Positions 55,302 to 64,000 of a DNA stretch of 64,000 nucleotides are shown piece by piece. Below the pieces are notes generated by a model. It saw only the letters and a program-made list of their open reading frames with translations, did no database searches and was not told where the DNA came from. The translations under genes and the position numbers were made by a program. The stretch is from Mucilaginibacter lacusdianchii (GTDB taxonomy: Bacteria > Bacteroidota > Bacteroidia > Sphingobacteriales > Sphingobacteriaceae), in NCBI RefSeq assembly GCF_009770985.1, contig NZ_WSRW01000002.1, positions 930,001 to 994,000 on the forward strand. The letters run 5' to 3'. Each line of letters begins with the position of its first letter. Positions within the stretch are counted from its first letter, which is position 1.

Positions 55302-55330
55302 CAAAAATACTAGCGAGACTAGCATTACAA
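55302..55330 (-). promoter_or_regulatory. Candidate promoter of the Sus-like operon
   Basis: Minus strand: TATTTTTG (55309-55302) matches TAnnTTTG; TTG (55330-55328) lies 18 bp further upstream. The leader would be about 50 nt. Confidence 0.5.
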
Positions 55331-55423
55331 CAAGTTGCGAAAGGCCGTATATTGAAAATACAAACAAGCTAAACAAGACAATCTACTAGTAATCAATGTA
55401 TTACCAAACAACATTAGTGCCTG

Positions 55424-55452
55424 ATATATAGATAATTATAGTATCTATATAT
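55424..55452. promoter_or_regulatory. Palindrome upstream of susC, candidate SusR-type operator
   Basis: Perfect 11-bp arms ATATATAGATA (55424-55434) and TATCTATATAT (55442-55452) with a 7-bp spacer. A smaller dyad GTAAT/ATTAC lies at 55389-55404. About 95-120 bp upstream of the predicted -33 box. Confidence 0.5.
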
Positions 55453-55533
55453 GCAGGTAAGCTACCTTTCACAGGTATTTAAGATTGACTGTAGAGATTA
55501 ACTTACTTAAAACGAGTGTTACTGAAGTAATTT

Positions 55534-57252
55534 TTAGTGACCAATATCTACTACTTCTTTTACGGCTTTTATATGCGTAATTCGGCTTTCAAATTCGTCG
55601 TTAGGAACAAAAGATCTGTTCTTGACTTTCGTTTTGTAGGTGTAAATGGTGTTGACAGAGTAGTTTAGAATTTTGGCAATACTGTCGTTATCATCAATGC
55701 CCAGCCTGATGAGCGCAAAAATACGAAGTTCGGTATTCAGCAGGTGCCCATCGTTTAGTTTAATGCGATGTCCTTCATCAAATAGCGCATTAAAATCTTC
55801 CACAAAGTTTGGGAACAACGACAGGAACACTTTATCGAAACTATGCGACAGGTTTTCGCGCTCAAAATTTGTATTCAGCTTTTGCAGGATGTGTAACACT
55901 TCACTGTAGCTTTTGTCTTTAATGTTTTTTTCGATTGTACGCTTCAACCGGTCAATCCGTTCAATGTAATCAGAGTGAATATTGAAAAAGTAGCCGATAT
56001 ACTCGTCCTTTATCATGTTTACCTCGTCCAGCTTCAAGTTCATTTTGGACAAGGAACGGTTGGCGGAATCCAGGTTGGTATTAACCTGCAATAAGGCTTT
56101 ATTGGCCTCATTTAAATCGTTGTTTTTGTTAATAATTTCCTGATCGGCTATTCTCAGTTTTTTAAGCTGCTTAAGCGTGATGAATGCAAAAACAATTACT
56201 ACGATAATGAGGAAAGTAATTGTGGAAGCATAGATGATTAACGATTTTTTCTGCTTTTCTATGCCGTTAATCTTTTCACTCTCAATAAGCGGCATAATAT
56301 TGCTGATAGCCGCCTCGCGATGACGGGCCCCATAATAATTGGCATCGGCAATGGCATTGTTAATGTAATTAAAAGCGGCCTTGGTATTACCTTGCTCGTA
56401 ATAATAATTGGCCAGGTTCGTTAAGGCTACCGACTCTTTAGTGGAATGTGCATTGTCAATAAGTGCAGCCTTAATTAAAGCTGATGCTCCTTCCTCGTTT
56501 TTTTTGAGACGGAAGTATATATAACTTAAACAACTTAAGTTAATGGCGCTATCTTGATATGATTGGGGTATTTTAAGTATTTGTTTGTAAGCACTTAATG
56601 CCGACAGGTGATTTTCTTTACGAATAGATTTTAAGCCGATAGCCGATAACGACTCGTAAGAACCAACAGGCCAACGGGTAATGATAGAATCGCAGTATTG
56701 TATCCCTTTTGAATAATAGTTGTTATAGTAATCTTTGATTTTGTAAAAATCGGCCATATCAAAATAACTTCTGGCCTGCAGAAAAAGATACTCGTAACGC
56801 TGCGTTTGATTTAGATAGCTGGCTTTTACGGAGTTTAAGGTATCCAGCCCTTCTCTGAATAATCCGGCGGATACTAGCACAAAGCTCATGTTTATCCTGG
56901 CTTCGTTTATTTTTACCGGGTCGTTTAATTGATGCGCACAGTTGTTGAGCGCTTTACAATACACATAAGCCGAATCATGAACAAAAGATTTATAAGCGTT
57001 AAATAACAGCTTATAGCTTGCGTATCGGCCGTTAAGTGAGTTAAAATCAGCAGCAAGACGCTTTTTTAAACTTTTAATTTCCTGAAGTTTTTCTTGCTCG
57101 TACTGCCGTTTACTGTCCAACTCTTTATTCAAAACCTTTTGTAAACTATCGGACTTTTCAGCAGCTTTTAACTCATCTGCCAAAAAAAACTGAACAAGAG
57201 CCGAAATCAGCAAAATGAATAGAATAGATTTCAACTTACTACAGCTTGGCAT
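55534..57252 (-). CDS. SusR-like membrane-spanning transcription regulator (DUF6377)
   Basis: 572 residues. N-terminal signal/hydrophobic segment ([19 protein letters not shown]), a periplasmic helical region with TPR-like repeats (about 50-320: [36 protein letters not shown]), one membrane helix (about 335-355: [22 protein letters not shown]), a coiled coil and a C-terminal DNA-binding helix-turn-helix ([39 protein letters not shown]). The layout is that of SusR, which senses maltose-type sugars in the periplasm and activates sus genes. The adjacent SusCDE-GH13 operon is its likely target. Confidence 0.9.
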   Translation of the reverse strand: MPSCSKLKSILFILLISALVQFFLADELKAAEKSDSLQKVLNKELDSKRQYEQEKLQEIKSLKKRLAADFNSLNGRYASYKLLFNAYKSFVHDSAYVYCKALNNCAHQLNDPVKINEARINMSFVLVSAGLFREGLDTLNSVKASYLNQTQRYEYLFLQARSYFDMADFYKIKDYYNNYYSKGIQYCDSIITRWPVGSYESLSAIGLKSIRKENHLSALSAYKQILKIPQSYQDSAINLSCLSYIYFRLKKNEEGASALIKAALIDNAHSTKESVALTNLANYYYEQGNTKAAFNYINNAIADANYYGARHREAAISNIMPLIESEKINGIEKQKKSLIIYASTITFLIIVVIVFAFITLKQLKKLRIADQEIINKNNDLNEANKALLQVNTNLDSANRSLSKMNLKLDEVNMIKDEYIGYFFNIHSDYIERIDRLKRTIEKNIKDKSYSEVLHILQKLNTNFERENLSHSFDKVFLSLFPNFVEDFNALFDEGHRIKLNDGHLLNTELRIFALIRLGIDDNDSIAKILNYSVNTIYTYKTKVKNRSFVPNDEFESRITHIKAVKEVVDIGH

Positions 57253-57375
57253 ACGTACAATTAAGCGTGGAAAAATTCTTTGTTTACAATTGGAAAGGTA
57301 AAAGTACTATTCTGCTTTTACAATCATAAAAATATTTAACCGTCTGGCTGTAAGTAGTCTGGACCGAGATGTTGC

Positions 57376-58524
57376 TTATTGATTTGCCGAGGCTACGCAT
57401 CTGAACCCCAAATGCTCCATACCGCTATCTTCTGTACTTTTCATCCGGCGACTCACTCTAAAGCCAGAGCAATAGCTATCGTTACACAAAAAAGAACCGC
57501 CCCTAATAACACGTTTAACGGCGTAAGGCTCTTCGGGATCATAGCTTTTTAATGGCCCTTGGGGGTTATTTGCAGACGTTTGTTTATAATAACCGGCATT
57601 GTAATAATCCTGGCACCACTCCCAAACATTTCCTGCCATATCATACAAACCATACCCGTTAGCCTGAAAAGAAGCTATTGGCGCTAAACGGTAATAACCA
57701 TCCTGAATAGTATTATGGTATGGGAACTGGCCCTGCCAGATATTAGCTTTTAGCTTACCTGCGTTCACCGGCTCGTTACCCCAGGGATAGATGTTGTTTC
57801 TCAGTTTGCCGCGGGCTGCCCACTCCCATTCTGCTTCGGTAGGCAGGCGCTTACCAGCCCATTTGCAGTAAGCCGCAGCATCCTGCCAAGACACTTGTAC
57901 CACCGGGTAATTATCTTTGCCGTTTATACTGCTACCGGGTCCTTGCGGATGTCGCCAGTTTGCACCTTGCTTCCATTCCCACCACTGGCTGTAGTCGGCT
58001 AAATTAACAGGAGTTTTAGTAGCTTTAAACACCAGCGAGGCGGGTGCCAGCTCGCTGTCAGGAAGTTTAGGCGTGCCGGGTGGTAGTTGTTTTTTTAGTT
58101 CCTCCCAATCTACCTTCTTTTCGGCTGTGGTAATATAACCGGTAGCCTTTACAAAACGGGTAAACTGGGCGTTGGTTACTTCTGTTTTATCCATCCAAAA
58201 ACCATAAACTTTTACGGTGTGCTTGGGGTATTCGTCTTCCATAGCCTGATGGTTATCGCCCCCCATTTGGTAACTGCCGCCGGGAATCCATTGCATACCT
58301 GCATGAGTGGCTAACACATTAGGCTTCCTTAACGAACTTTCGTTTTCGCCAGCCGACAGGCTTGCAAAACGCTTGGGTAAATTACTTTCGCAACAAATAG
58401 CTGCTTTTTTGGCATGAGAAAACACAGTAGTCTTTTGCACTTTAGCCGGCTTTGGTTTGCAGCCCCAATACATGTTAATGCTTAAAGCAAGCAGAAATAT
58501 AATTATTAGTCTATACAAATACAT
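57376..58524 (-). CDS. Formylglycine-generating enzyme family lipoprotein
   Basis: 382 residues. Lipoprotein-like N-terminus (LIIIFLLALSINMYWGC). SUMF1/FGE-sulfatase domain: WIPGGSYQMGGDNHQAMEDEYP, YPVVQVSWQDAAAYCKWAGK, RLPTEAEWEWAARG, GNVWEWCQDYY. The catalytic Cys pair of aerobic FGE is present: Cys347 and Cys352 in RGGSFLCNDSYCSGFR. It should oxidise the active-site Cys of sulfatases to formylglycine with O2, and a CxPxR sulfatase is encoded two genes upstream. A terminator separates it from the upstream pair, so it has its own promoter. Confidence 0.92.
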   Translation of the reverse strand: MYLYRLIIIFLLALSINMYWGCKPKPAKVQKTTVFSHAKKAAICCESNLPKRFASLSAGENESSLRKPNVLATHAGMQWIPGGSYQMGGDNHQAMEDEYPKHTVKVYGFWMDKTEVTNAQFTRFVKATGYITTAEKKVDWEELKKQLPPGTPKLPDSELAPASLVFKATKTPVNLADYSQWWEWKQGANWRHPQGPGSSINGKDNYPVVQVSWQDAAAYCKWAGKRLPTEAEWEWAARGKLRNNIYPWGNEPVNAGKLKANIWQGQFPYHNTIQDGYYRLAPIASFQANGYGLYDMAGNVWEWCQDYYNAGYYKQTSANNPQGPLKSYDPEEPYAVKRVIRGGSFLCNDSYCSGFRVSRRMKSTEDSGMEHLGFRCVASANQ

Positions 58525-58595
58525 GTTTATATGCCCAACGTCTTTCTACCACAGCAATTTTCTTTGCAATAAGATATTGCTAAGCCGGAAAGATA

Positions 58596-58635
58596 AAACT
58601 AAAAAATGGAACCTTTTGAGTTCCATTTTTAGTTT
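58596..58635 (-). terminator. Terminator after the sulfatase/GtaA-like unit
   Basis: Stem AAACTAAAAA...TGGAAC with GTTCCATTTTTAGTTT, one bulged A and a 7-nt loop, 18 bp past the GtaA-like stop on the minus strand. Confidence 0.75.
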
Positions 58636-58652
58636 GTTGTAAGATAGGTTTG

Positions 58653-61121
58653 TTAGCGTTTCTCTAATTTATCATCAAGTAGTTTGATGTAATAACCACC
58701 TACCACGCTTCGTGCCTGGAAACCAATCATTTTACCGTCTTTGGTTTCGTGCCAGTCGCTCATCGGAACCCTTGACGGGGTTTCGGTAGCATATTTATAA
58801 ACCGGCTTTATCAAGTCCTCAAAATCAGATTGCTTGCGGCTTAGGGTAGCCGTCCAGGTAATCCAGTCAGATTTGGTATAGGTTTTACGGCTATCCAGTG
58901 GTAAGCCATAAGGATTTTGCTTGGTTAAATAATAATCAATCTCTTTATTGTAAACCTCCTTAGGGAACAATTTTAAGCCTAAAATTTTATCCCAAACTAA
59001 ATTATACTTTTGGCTCCAGGTATCTTTACGCTCAAATACCAGCGAGTAGTGATCGCCTGCATCGGCCAACTCCATCCACTTTTTGGCCATGTTGCGTGCT
59101 TCGTTATAGTATTGCTGAGACACCTCTTTGTAGCCCAATTGCTCGGCCAAATCAGCGTAACAACCAATAGCCACAATAGCTTTAACCGACAAGTTTGCAT
59201 TGCGGGCCAAGTGACCGGCAAAGTCATCGGTACATAATTGGTTAGACGGGTCTAAACCTGCTTCTAACAGGTATTTAGCCCAGGTAGTTAATACTTTCCA
59301 ATGTGCTTTGGCATAATCGGCCTTGTCTTCCGCATGAGCAATGGCATCTGTTAAAATCAGCATATTACCCGCTTCTTCAACCGGCATATCCTCACCATAA
59401 GTTTGACCATTGGCCAATGGATAAGTACCTAAATCGTGTGCTGCAAAAGGCTTGGTCCATTTACCACTTTCGCTATAATAGAAGATACCATTCAACATTC
59501 CTTCCATTAACTTGGGATTGTAAAGCAGAAACAGTGGTGCCGATGGGTAAGTTACGTCTACAGTATTGATAGAACCGTTGCTGAAGTTTTCTTTAGATAA
59601 GAACAGCAACTCGCCGCTTGGCGCTTTCACCAGTTGGTGGGCCGCAATAGCCTGGCGGTAAGCCATTACACACAAACGGGCATACTCTTCGCCGCCTGAT
59701 TTTTTAGTGTCTTTGTAAACCGATTCGTCAAAAGCTTTACACTTTGCCATTACATTTTTATATTCGGTTGCTGCTGCTGCCAACTCCGTGTTGATGGTAG
59801 CGCCTTTTGCAGTTTTCCAGTAAGGTTGCAGGTTCTGCTTAAAGTATTGAACCGAATACAAATCATCATAACCCAGCATCAAATAACTTTCTACAGCTGT
59901 TTTGCCTACCTTGGCCAACGGCAACACGGTATTTAAAACACCTTGCTTACCTTTGGTAAAGGTAGATTTGTAGTTACCCACAAAAAACGAGTTAACCGAC
60001 TCGGCACTTTGCGTGATGTACTGCACCGGGCGTTCGCTTTGCGGAGCAGCCAGGTACATGTATCCCCAGTCAATCCGTAAATCGTCACCTTTCTTTTGCA
60101 ACACAGGCTGCTCGGTGGTACCGGCTTTGAGTACCGCTAAATTACCGCTGGTATATTTTTGTGCAGCTACTTGCTGAGTAGACTTATTTACCGCAATATC
60201 TGTTGATGCGCCGAAATAAATTTTAACGTCGTGCTGTTTACCATCATTAGCCTTGGCTTTGTAAGTAATGTAAGATACAGGCCTTGAGAACAGTTTTAAA
60301 TCGTTCATCAATAAAGGCGAAGTAAATGTTAATCCCAAATCAACGGTTCCGCATTTAAACTGATAGGTAGTTTGCGTAGCACTCACGTTCACACTCAACT
60401 GCCGGGCAGCTTGTATACGGTTAGCTAATTTTACCTTCAACAAATCCAGCAAGCCAACATCTAATGATGCACCACCCGCAGTATTTGTACAATGAATGGC
60501 TAATACGTTTTTCCCCTTTTTAAGTAGTTTTTTAAACTCAGCTTTTAGCGGAATTAGTTCATAATCATGTGTCCAACCTGTTTTCTTATAAACTTCAGTT
60601 CCGTTTAAATATACTTCGGTATTGTCATCATGATCCAGTTTCAAAACCAGCTGATTAACATCCAAATCAGTTAATGTAAACTCGCGGCGAAGCCAGATAT
60701 TTTTGATGAACTTGGTACGTTTTCCGTCGTTGGCATCACCAAAAGGGCCGGTTCCTGCCGTCCAGGCGTTATCGTTGTAACTGGCGTTGCTCCAGCCGGC
60801 AGATGGCTCTTTTTCTGTAAATCTGCACTGATAAGGCTTTTCATCTGACGCTGCGGCCAGCGTTTTATAATGATTTACCTCTTTGCCTAAAAAACGGTAA
60901 ACGTTTTTATCTACACTAATCAATCCCAGTAAGGGTTGGTCGGTACCGGTCCAGTGTTTGGTAATCTCGGCATTCAACGTATCTGTGTTTGACCAGATGC
61001 TTAAATAAGTATTGTGTGTAATAAGCGGATACGCCGGCAACTTAGTTACCTGCGCCTTTGCGCCACCAAAGCAACTTGCCAATAGTGCTGCTGCTAAGAC
61101 GGGAATTTTGAAACATTTCAT
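58653..61121 (-). CDS. GtaA-like (DUF5127/DUF4965) secreted protein
   Basis: 822 residues, signal peptide MKCFKIPVLAAALLASCFGGAKA. N-terminal domain (PAYPLITHNTYLSIWSNTDTLNAEITKHWTG), a galactose-binding-like insert (LRREFTLTDLDVNQLVLKLDHDDNTEVYLNG), then DUF5127 and DUF4965/DUF1793 modules: ITQSAESVNSFF, YDDLYSVQYFKQNLQPYWK, EDMPVEEAGNMLILTDAIAH, WDKILGLKLFP, VGGYYIKLLDDKL. Named after fungal glutaminase A, but the (alpha/alpha)6-type C-terminal fold is glycosidase-like and the actual substrate in Bacteroidota is unknown. Paired with the sulfatase 43 bp upstream. Confidence 0.88.
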   Translation of the reverse strand: MKCFKIPVLAAALLASCFGGAKAQVTKLPAYPLITHNTYLSIWSNTDTLNAEITKHWTGTDQPLLGLISVDKNVYRFLGKEVNHYKTLAAASDEKPYQCRFTEKEPSAGWSNASYNDNAWTAGTGPFGDANDGKRTKFIKNIWLRREFTLTDLDVNQLVLKLDHDDNTEVYLNGTEVYKKTGWTHDYELIPLKAEFKKLLKKGKNVLAIHCTNTAGGASLDVGLLDLLKVKLANRIQAARQLSVNVSATQTTYQFKCGTVDLGLTFTSPLLMNDLKLFSRPVSYITYKAKANDGKQHDVKIYFGASTDIAVNKSTQQVAAQKYTSGNLAVLKAGTTEQPVLQKKGDDLRIDWGYMYLAAPQSERPVQYITQSAESVNSFFVGNYKSTFTKGKQGVLNTVLPLAKVGKTAVESYLMLGYDDLYSVQYFKQNLQPYWKTAKGATINTELAAAATEYKNVMAKCKAFDESVYKDTKKSGGEEYARLCVMAYRQAIAAHQLVKAPSGELLFLSKENFSNGSINTVDVTYPSAPLFLLYNPKLMEGMLNGIFYYSESGKWTKPFAAHDLGTYPLANGQTYGEDMPVEEAGNMLILTDAIAHAEDKADYAKAHWKVLTTWAKYLLEAGLDPSNQLCTDDFAGHLARNANLSVKAIVAIGCYADLAEQLGYKEVSQQYYNEARNMAKKWMELADAGDHYSLVFERKDTWSQKYNLVWDKILGLKLFPKEVYNKEIDYYLTKQNPYGLPLDSRKTYTKSDWITWTATLSRKQSDFEDLIKPVYKYATETPSRVPMSDWHETKDGKMIGFQARSVVGGYYIKLLDDKLEKR

Positions 61122-61164
61122 GTTTTACTGATATGATGAGTTTATAACTTTTATGATAACGTGC

Positions 61165-62877
61165 TTATTCTGATTTGTTGCGACCTGGCTTCGGAAATAC
61201 ACGATGTGTATCGGCCCATTGGCGCCATAACAACTTTAGTTCTTTCACTTTTTGTGGATTTTGCTGAGCCAAATCCATTGTTTCGGTTTTATCCTGCGTT
61301 AAATTGTACAAATGCCATGTGGTGTCATTGCTAAGTGACACCAGCTTCCAATTGCCCTGACGGGCATAACGGGCACCGAAATGTTCGTTAAACAAATCTT
61401 CGTGCCCCTTGCTGTTAACGCCTTTAAACGACGGCATCAAACTGGTACCGGTAGTGGGTGTTATTTGATGACCTTTGTATTTAGATGGATATTGCGCACC
61501 GGCCATTTGTACAAACGTGCTCATAAAATCCATCACATGCCCTACATGGTTGCTGTATCCTCCCCTTTTTACCGAAATCCCCTTAGGCCAAAAGGCAACC
61601 ATAGGTGTGTGGATGCCACCTTCGTATGATTCGGCTTTCCAATACTCGTACGGCGTATTAGCCACATTAGCCCAACGCGCTCCTATAGATGAATATGTAG
61701 TTTCGGGACCAGGTAACGCCTGCTTTTTGGTAGCATACACAATGGCTCGGCCATCGCGGGTTTCGTTAGGCCGGTCAAAGCCCGGTCCGTAAGCCGCACA
61801 ATTTTCGGCACTGGCACCGTTATCGGTTAAAAATACGATTAAGGTATTATCCAGCTGTCCGGTTTGCTTTAAGGCGTTGATGATACGGCCAATTCCTTGG
61901 TCCATACAATCAATCATGGCAGCATGCACGGCCATCGCCAGGGCATCCCAATCTTTGTCTGGATTATTGGCCCAGCTTAAGTCACTATTCCATCTATCAG
62001 ACAGTTTTGTGGTTGCCGGATTGATTAAACCCATTTGCACCATCCTGTTGTAACGGGCTTTGCGAATAGCATCCCACCCTGCCTTATAGGTATCTTTATA
62101 TTTGGCTATGTCCTGAGGCTTTGCCATTAAAGGCCAATGCGGCGCATTTTCGGCCACGTATAAAAAGAATGGCTTGTCAGACTTAGCGTATTCTTTAATG
62201 TATGATACCGCTGTATCGTTAATAGCATCGGTATGGTAATAGTTTTTAGGCACCTTGGTTATAGGCTTGGTACCGCTTACCAAACTAAACGGATCATAGA
62301 AATCGACCACGCCCCAAATGGTGCCAAAAAACTTTTCGAACCCACGGCTGGTTGGATATTGGCTTATAGGCGAAAACTCACAGAACTCTTTATGATGATT
62401 CAGCCAGTCCATTTGCTCCTGCGGGGTTGGACGCCCGTTGGTATTAGAAACATGCCATTTGCCCGACATGGCTGTATGATAACCGGCAGATTTTAACACC
62501 TCGGCCAGTGTAACCGCATTATCGGTAAGGTATCCGCGGTAGCCTGGTTCGTCTTCGGCATCCGTCATTTTACCAATGCCTGCCTGGTGGTTGTACAACC
62601 CGGTAAGCAAAGAAGCGCGGGTGGGGCAACAACGCGACGTGTTATAAAATTGAGTGTACCGTATTCCATTTTTTGCCAGATAATCAATATTGGGAGTATG
62701 GATCTCGCTACCGTAACAACCGATATCCGAAAACCCCATATCATCTGCCAGGATAACTACAATATTAGGCTTTTTTGTTTTCGGAGGCGTTAGCGTATTA
62801 TGCTTTTTAAAAGCACCTAATATACCTACACATGCGAGGGCAATTAAACAGCCCGATCCATAAACAACTTTTTTCAT
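61165..62877 (-). CDS. Arylsulfatase (S1 family)
   Basis: 570 residues, N-terminal signal or anchor (VVYGSGCLIALACVGILGAF). S1 formylglycine sulfatase: metal-binding Asp45-Asp46 (VVILADDMGFSDIG), modification motif C83-C84-P-T-R (CCPTRASLLTG), in which Cys83 should become formylglycine, SGKWHVSNT with catalytic Lys/His, APHWPL with His and VFLTDNGASAENC metal ligands. Cleaves sulfate esters, possibly of algal or host glycans. Forms a unit with the GtaA-like gene. The activating FGE is encoded nearby. Confidence 0.94.
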   Translation of the reverse strand: MKKVVYGSGCLIALACVGILGAFKKHNTLTPPKTKKPNIVVILADDMGFSDIGCYGSEIHTPNIDYLAKNGIRYTQFYNTSRCCPTRASLLTGLYNHQAGIGKMTDAEDEPGYRGYLTDNAVTLAEVLKSAGYHTAMSGKWHVSNTNGRPTPQEQMDWLNHHKEFCEFSPISQYPTSRGFEKFFGTIWGVVDFYDPFSLVSGTKPITKVPKNYYHTDAINDTAVSYIKEYAKSDKPFFLYVAENAPHWPLMAKPQDIAKYKDTYKAGWDAIRKARYNRMVQMGLINPATTKLSDRWNSDLSWANNPDKDWDALAMAVHAAMIDCMDQGIGRIINALKQTGQLDNTLIVFLTDNGASAENCAAYGPGFDRPNETRDGRAIVYATKKQALPGPETTYSSIGARWANVANTPYEYWKAESYEGGIHTPMVAFWPKGISVKRGGYSNHVGHVMDFMSTFVQMAGAQYPSKYKGHQITPTTGTSLMPSFKGVNSKGHEDLFNEHFGARYARQGNWKLVSLSNDTTWHLYNLTQDKTETMDLAQQNPQKVKELKLLWRQWADTHRVFPKPGRNKSE

Positions 62878-62967
62878 AGGATTAATTAAATGCAGAACAA
62901 AACAGTTATGCTAAAAAGCTGGATTAATACGGTTTATAACCACACATAAGAGATGTGCAAGATAAAA

Positions 62968-63004
62968 CGTTTTAGCAAAAAATGAAACATTTTTTGCTAA
63001 AACG
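62968..63004. promoter_or_regulatory. 37-bp near-perfect palindrome
   Basis: Perfect 17-bp arms CGTTTTAGCAAAAAATG (62968-62984) and CATTTTTTGCTAAAACG (62988-63004) with a 3-nt AAA spacer, 91 bp upstream of the sulfatase start. It lies between divergent starts and so is no terminator of a known gene; operator is the likeliest use. Confidence 0.55.
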
Positions 63005-63156
63005 CATGGCAGTAATTATTAGCTAATAAACGGGTACTCCTACTCTATTCCGTTTTTATTATTTACGATACTTATTCTATACCAATTGATTTCACAATTA
63101 ATTATCTGAATACATCGCAATTAATCATTAGTGATATTAGCCTTAGCAGAAATTTG

Positions 63157-63164
63157 TACTTTTG
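63157..63164 (+). promoter_or_regulatory. -7 box of the RRM gene
   Basis: TACTTTTG, identical to the box of the candidate small RNA; no clear -33 element. Leader of about 48 nt. Confidence 0.4.
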
Positions 63165-63219
63165 CACTAAATATTTAAACAAAATTTAGATATTTTGATC
63201 CTTAACAGGCACAACACCT

Positions 63220-63579
63220 ATGATAAAATTATTTGTAGGCGGCTTTCCGCTTGATATCACCGAAATGACCCTCGCCAAACTCTTTAGCCCTCATGGCACG
63301 GTGAGTACCATTAAAATTGTTCGCGACCGTAAAACCGGTACCTGTAAAGGTTATGCATTCATTGAAATGGCAACAGAAGAAGATGCATTAAATGTTATTG
63401 CCGCATTGGATGGTACCCCAATGGGTGACAGAAACTTAAATGTAAAAATAAGTGAAGAGAAACCCGCTGCCCCCATCAGGGCTCCTAAACGCAGCTTTGG
63501 CGGTACAAACAGTTTTTCAAAAGGCCCTCGCAGAGAAAGCGACACGGCTAATAAAAGGCCAAGAAGACCCAGAATGTAA
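63220..63579 (+). CDS. RRM-domain RNA-binding protein
   Basis: 119 residues. One RNA recognition motif (2-78) with RNP2 KLFVGGFP (3-10) and RNP1 KGYAFIEM (43-50), aromatic residues present at both RNA-stacking positions. A basic Arg/Lys/Gly/Ser/Pro tail follows (RAPKRSFGGTNSFSKGPRRE). Bacterial RRM proteins of this kind are common in Bacteroidota and act as single-stranded RNA binders or chaperones; targets unknown. Followed by a perfect terminator. Confidence 0.94.
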   Translation: MIKLFVGGFPLDITEMTLAKLFSPHGTVSTIKIVRDRKTGTCKGYAFIEMATEEDALNVIAALDGTPMGDRNLNVKISEEKPAAPIRAPKRSFGGTNSFSKGPRRESDTANKRPRRPRM

Positions 63580-63606
63580 GTTGGTTTGCAACTTTTAATG
63601 ATTAAT

Positions 63607-63645
63607 AACAAACAAAGTCATCCTTACCGGATGACTTTGTTTGTT
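63607..63645. terminator. Bidirectional terminator
   Basis: Perfect 17-bp arms (63607-63623 and 63629-63645) with GTCATCC/GGATGAC core and a 5-nt loop, between the RRM gene and the convergent acyltransferase. Confidence 0.88.
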
Positions 63646-63693
63646 AAAGCACTTAGCTTTCAGACATTTTAATAAAATTTTAAACCATTAAGC

Positions 63694-64000
63694 CTAAAAG
63701 TTTAAGTAAGCCAACTTAAACCGAAGAAATGCTTTCACCAACAGCACGGTTGAAATGTAACAGGCAACAAAATATAACGTTATGATACCTAAACGCAGTC
63801 CGGTAGTGTAATTATAAAGTTTGATGCCCAAATATTGCTCACCCAAAGTGATAACTTTAGGTATAATAAAATATATAAAAAAGCTATGATACAGGTAAAT
63901 ACCAAATGTCTCTTTACGCGGATTAAACGGCCCGAAGTTAATTTTTGACCGGCAAAGGTTAACCAGCAAAACAAACATACTAACCGAATACAACTGATTG
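63694..64000 (-). CDS. Acyltransferase 3-like membrane protein, C-terminal part
   Basis: The reading frame continues upstream past the right edge, so only the last 102 residues are visible. Three hydrophobic helices with the conserved TFGIYLYHSFFIYFI stretch typical of the C-terminal half of acyltransferase_3 (OafA/NodX-type) O-acyltransferases that acylate surface sugars. Substrate unknown. Confidence 0.7.
   Translation of the reverse strand, partial: NQLYSVSMFVLLVNLCRSKINFGPFNPRKETFGIYLYHSFFIYFIIPKVITLGEQYLGIKLYNYTTGLRLGIITLYFVACYISTVLLVKAFLRFKLAYLNF

Larger units (their letters stand above)
62878..63219. other. 342-bp divergent region with a large palindrome
   Basis: Between the sulfatase (minus) and the RRM gene (plus). 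It holds the 37-bp palindrome (62968-63004) and the RRM -7 box. No ORF. Confidence 0.6.

Overview
The window is a stretch of chromosome from a member of the Bacteroidota, most likely Sphingobacteriaceae (Mucilaginibacter- or Pedobacter-like). The evidence is a SusC/SusD pair with a SusR-type regulator, many lipoproteins with N-terminal Cys lipoboxes, uxaB-uxaA beside pectin enzymes, a GtaA-type glutaminase/sulfatase pair, TAnnTTTG-type -7 promoter boxes and a general lack of Shine-Dalgarno sequences. I see no rRNA, tRNA, CRISPR, prophage or insertion sequence. The genus is inference.

Layout. 1-5012 (minus) is a huge soluble hybrid histidine kinase made of about nine 276-bp HAMP repeats; it runs off the left edge. 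5353-7604 holds a CYP152-type P450 and a convergent alpha/beta hydrolase. 7818-9526 is a three-gene operon: a bacterial eRF1-like (baeRF) protein between two small disordered proteins. 9651-19104 is a pectin/galacturonate locus: polygalacturonase, pectinesterase, GH105 hydrolase, uxaB and uxaA on the minus strand, with a divergent LacI regulator. An identical 18-bp site lies about 130 bp upstream of each of the two enzyme transcription units. 19162-25805 carries signalling and envelope genes: an orphan multi-PAS kinase, a di-haem cytochrome c, a LiaF-like membrane protein and a LytS/LytR-type pair.

25850-41354 is mostly housekeeping: small hypotheticals, thymidine kinase, a Bcr/CflA efflux pump, agmatine deiminase plus N-carbamoylputrescine amidase, a flippase-like protein, an SDR, a membrane-anchored siroheme synthase overlapping a sulfite reductase-HEPN fusion, threonine synthase and a DisA-fold (DACNV-like) protein. 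41553-46725 holds an orphan molybdenum hydroxylase subunit, a probable small RNA, a DUF4397 lipoprotein and a GAF kinase. 46851-57252 is a starch/alpha-glucan utilisation locus: SusR-like regulator, SusC, SusD, SusE and two tandem GH13 enzymes. 57376-62877 contains a formylglycine-generating enzyme, a GtaA-like protein and an arylsulfatase. An RRM protein and the end of a membrane acyltransferase close the window.

Within the pectin locus, polygalacturonase and pectinesterase cut the polymer, GH105 removes unsaturated uronate from oligomers, and UxaB/UxaA take tagaturonate to 2-keto-3-deoxygluconate; uronate isomerase, KDG kinase/aldolase and the transporter are not in the window. The most unusual items are the expanded HAMP kinase, the P450 carrying a His at the OleT decarboxylase position, the shared pectin operator, the baeRF operon, the candidate small RNA near 43878-43953, and several long perfect inverted repeats outside genes.
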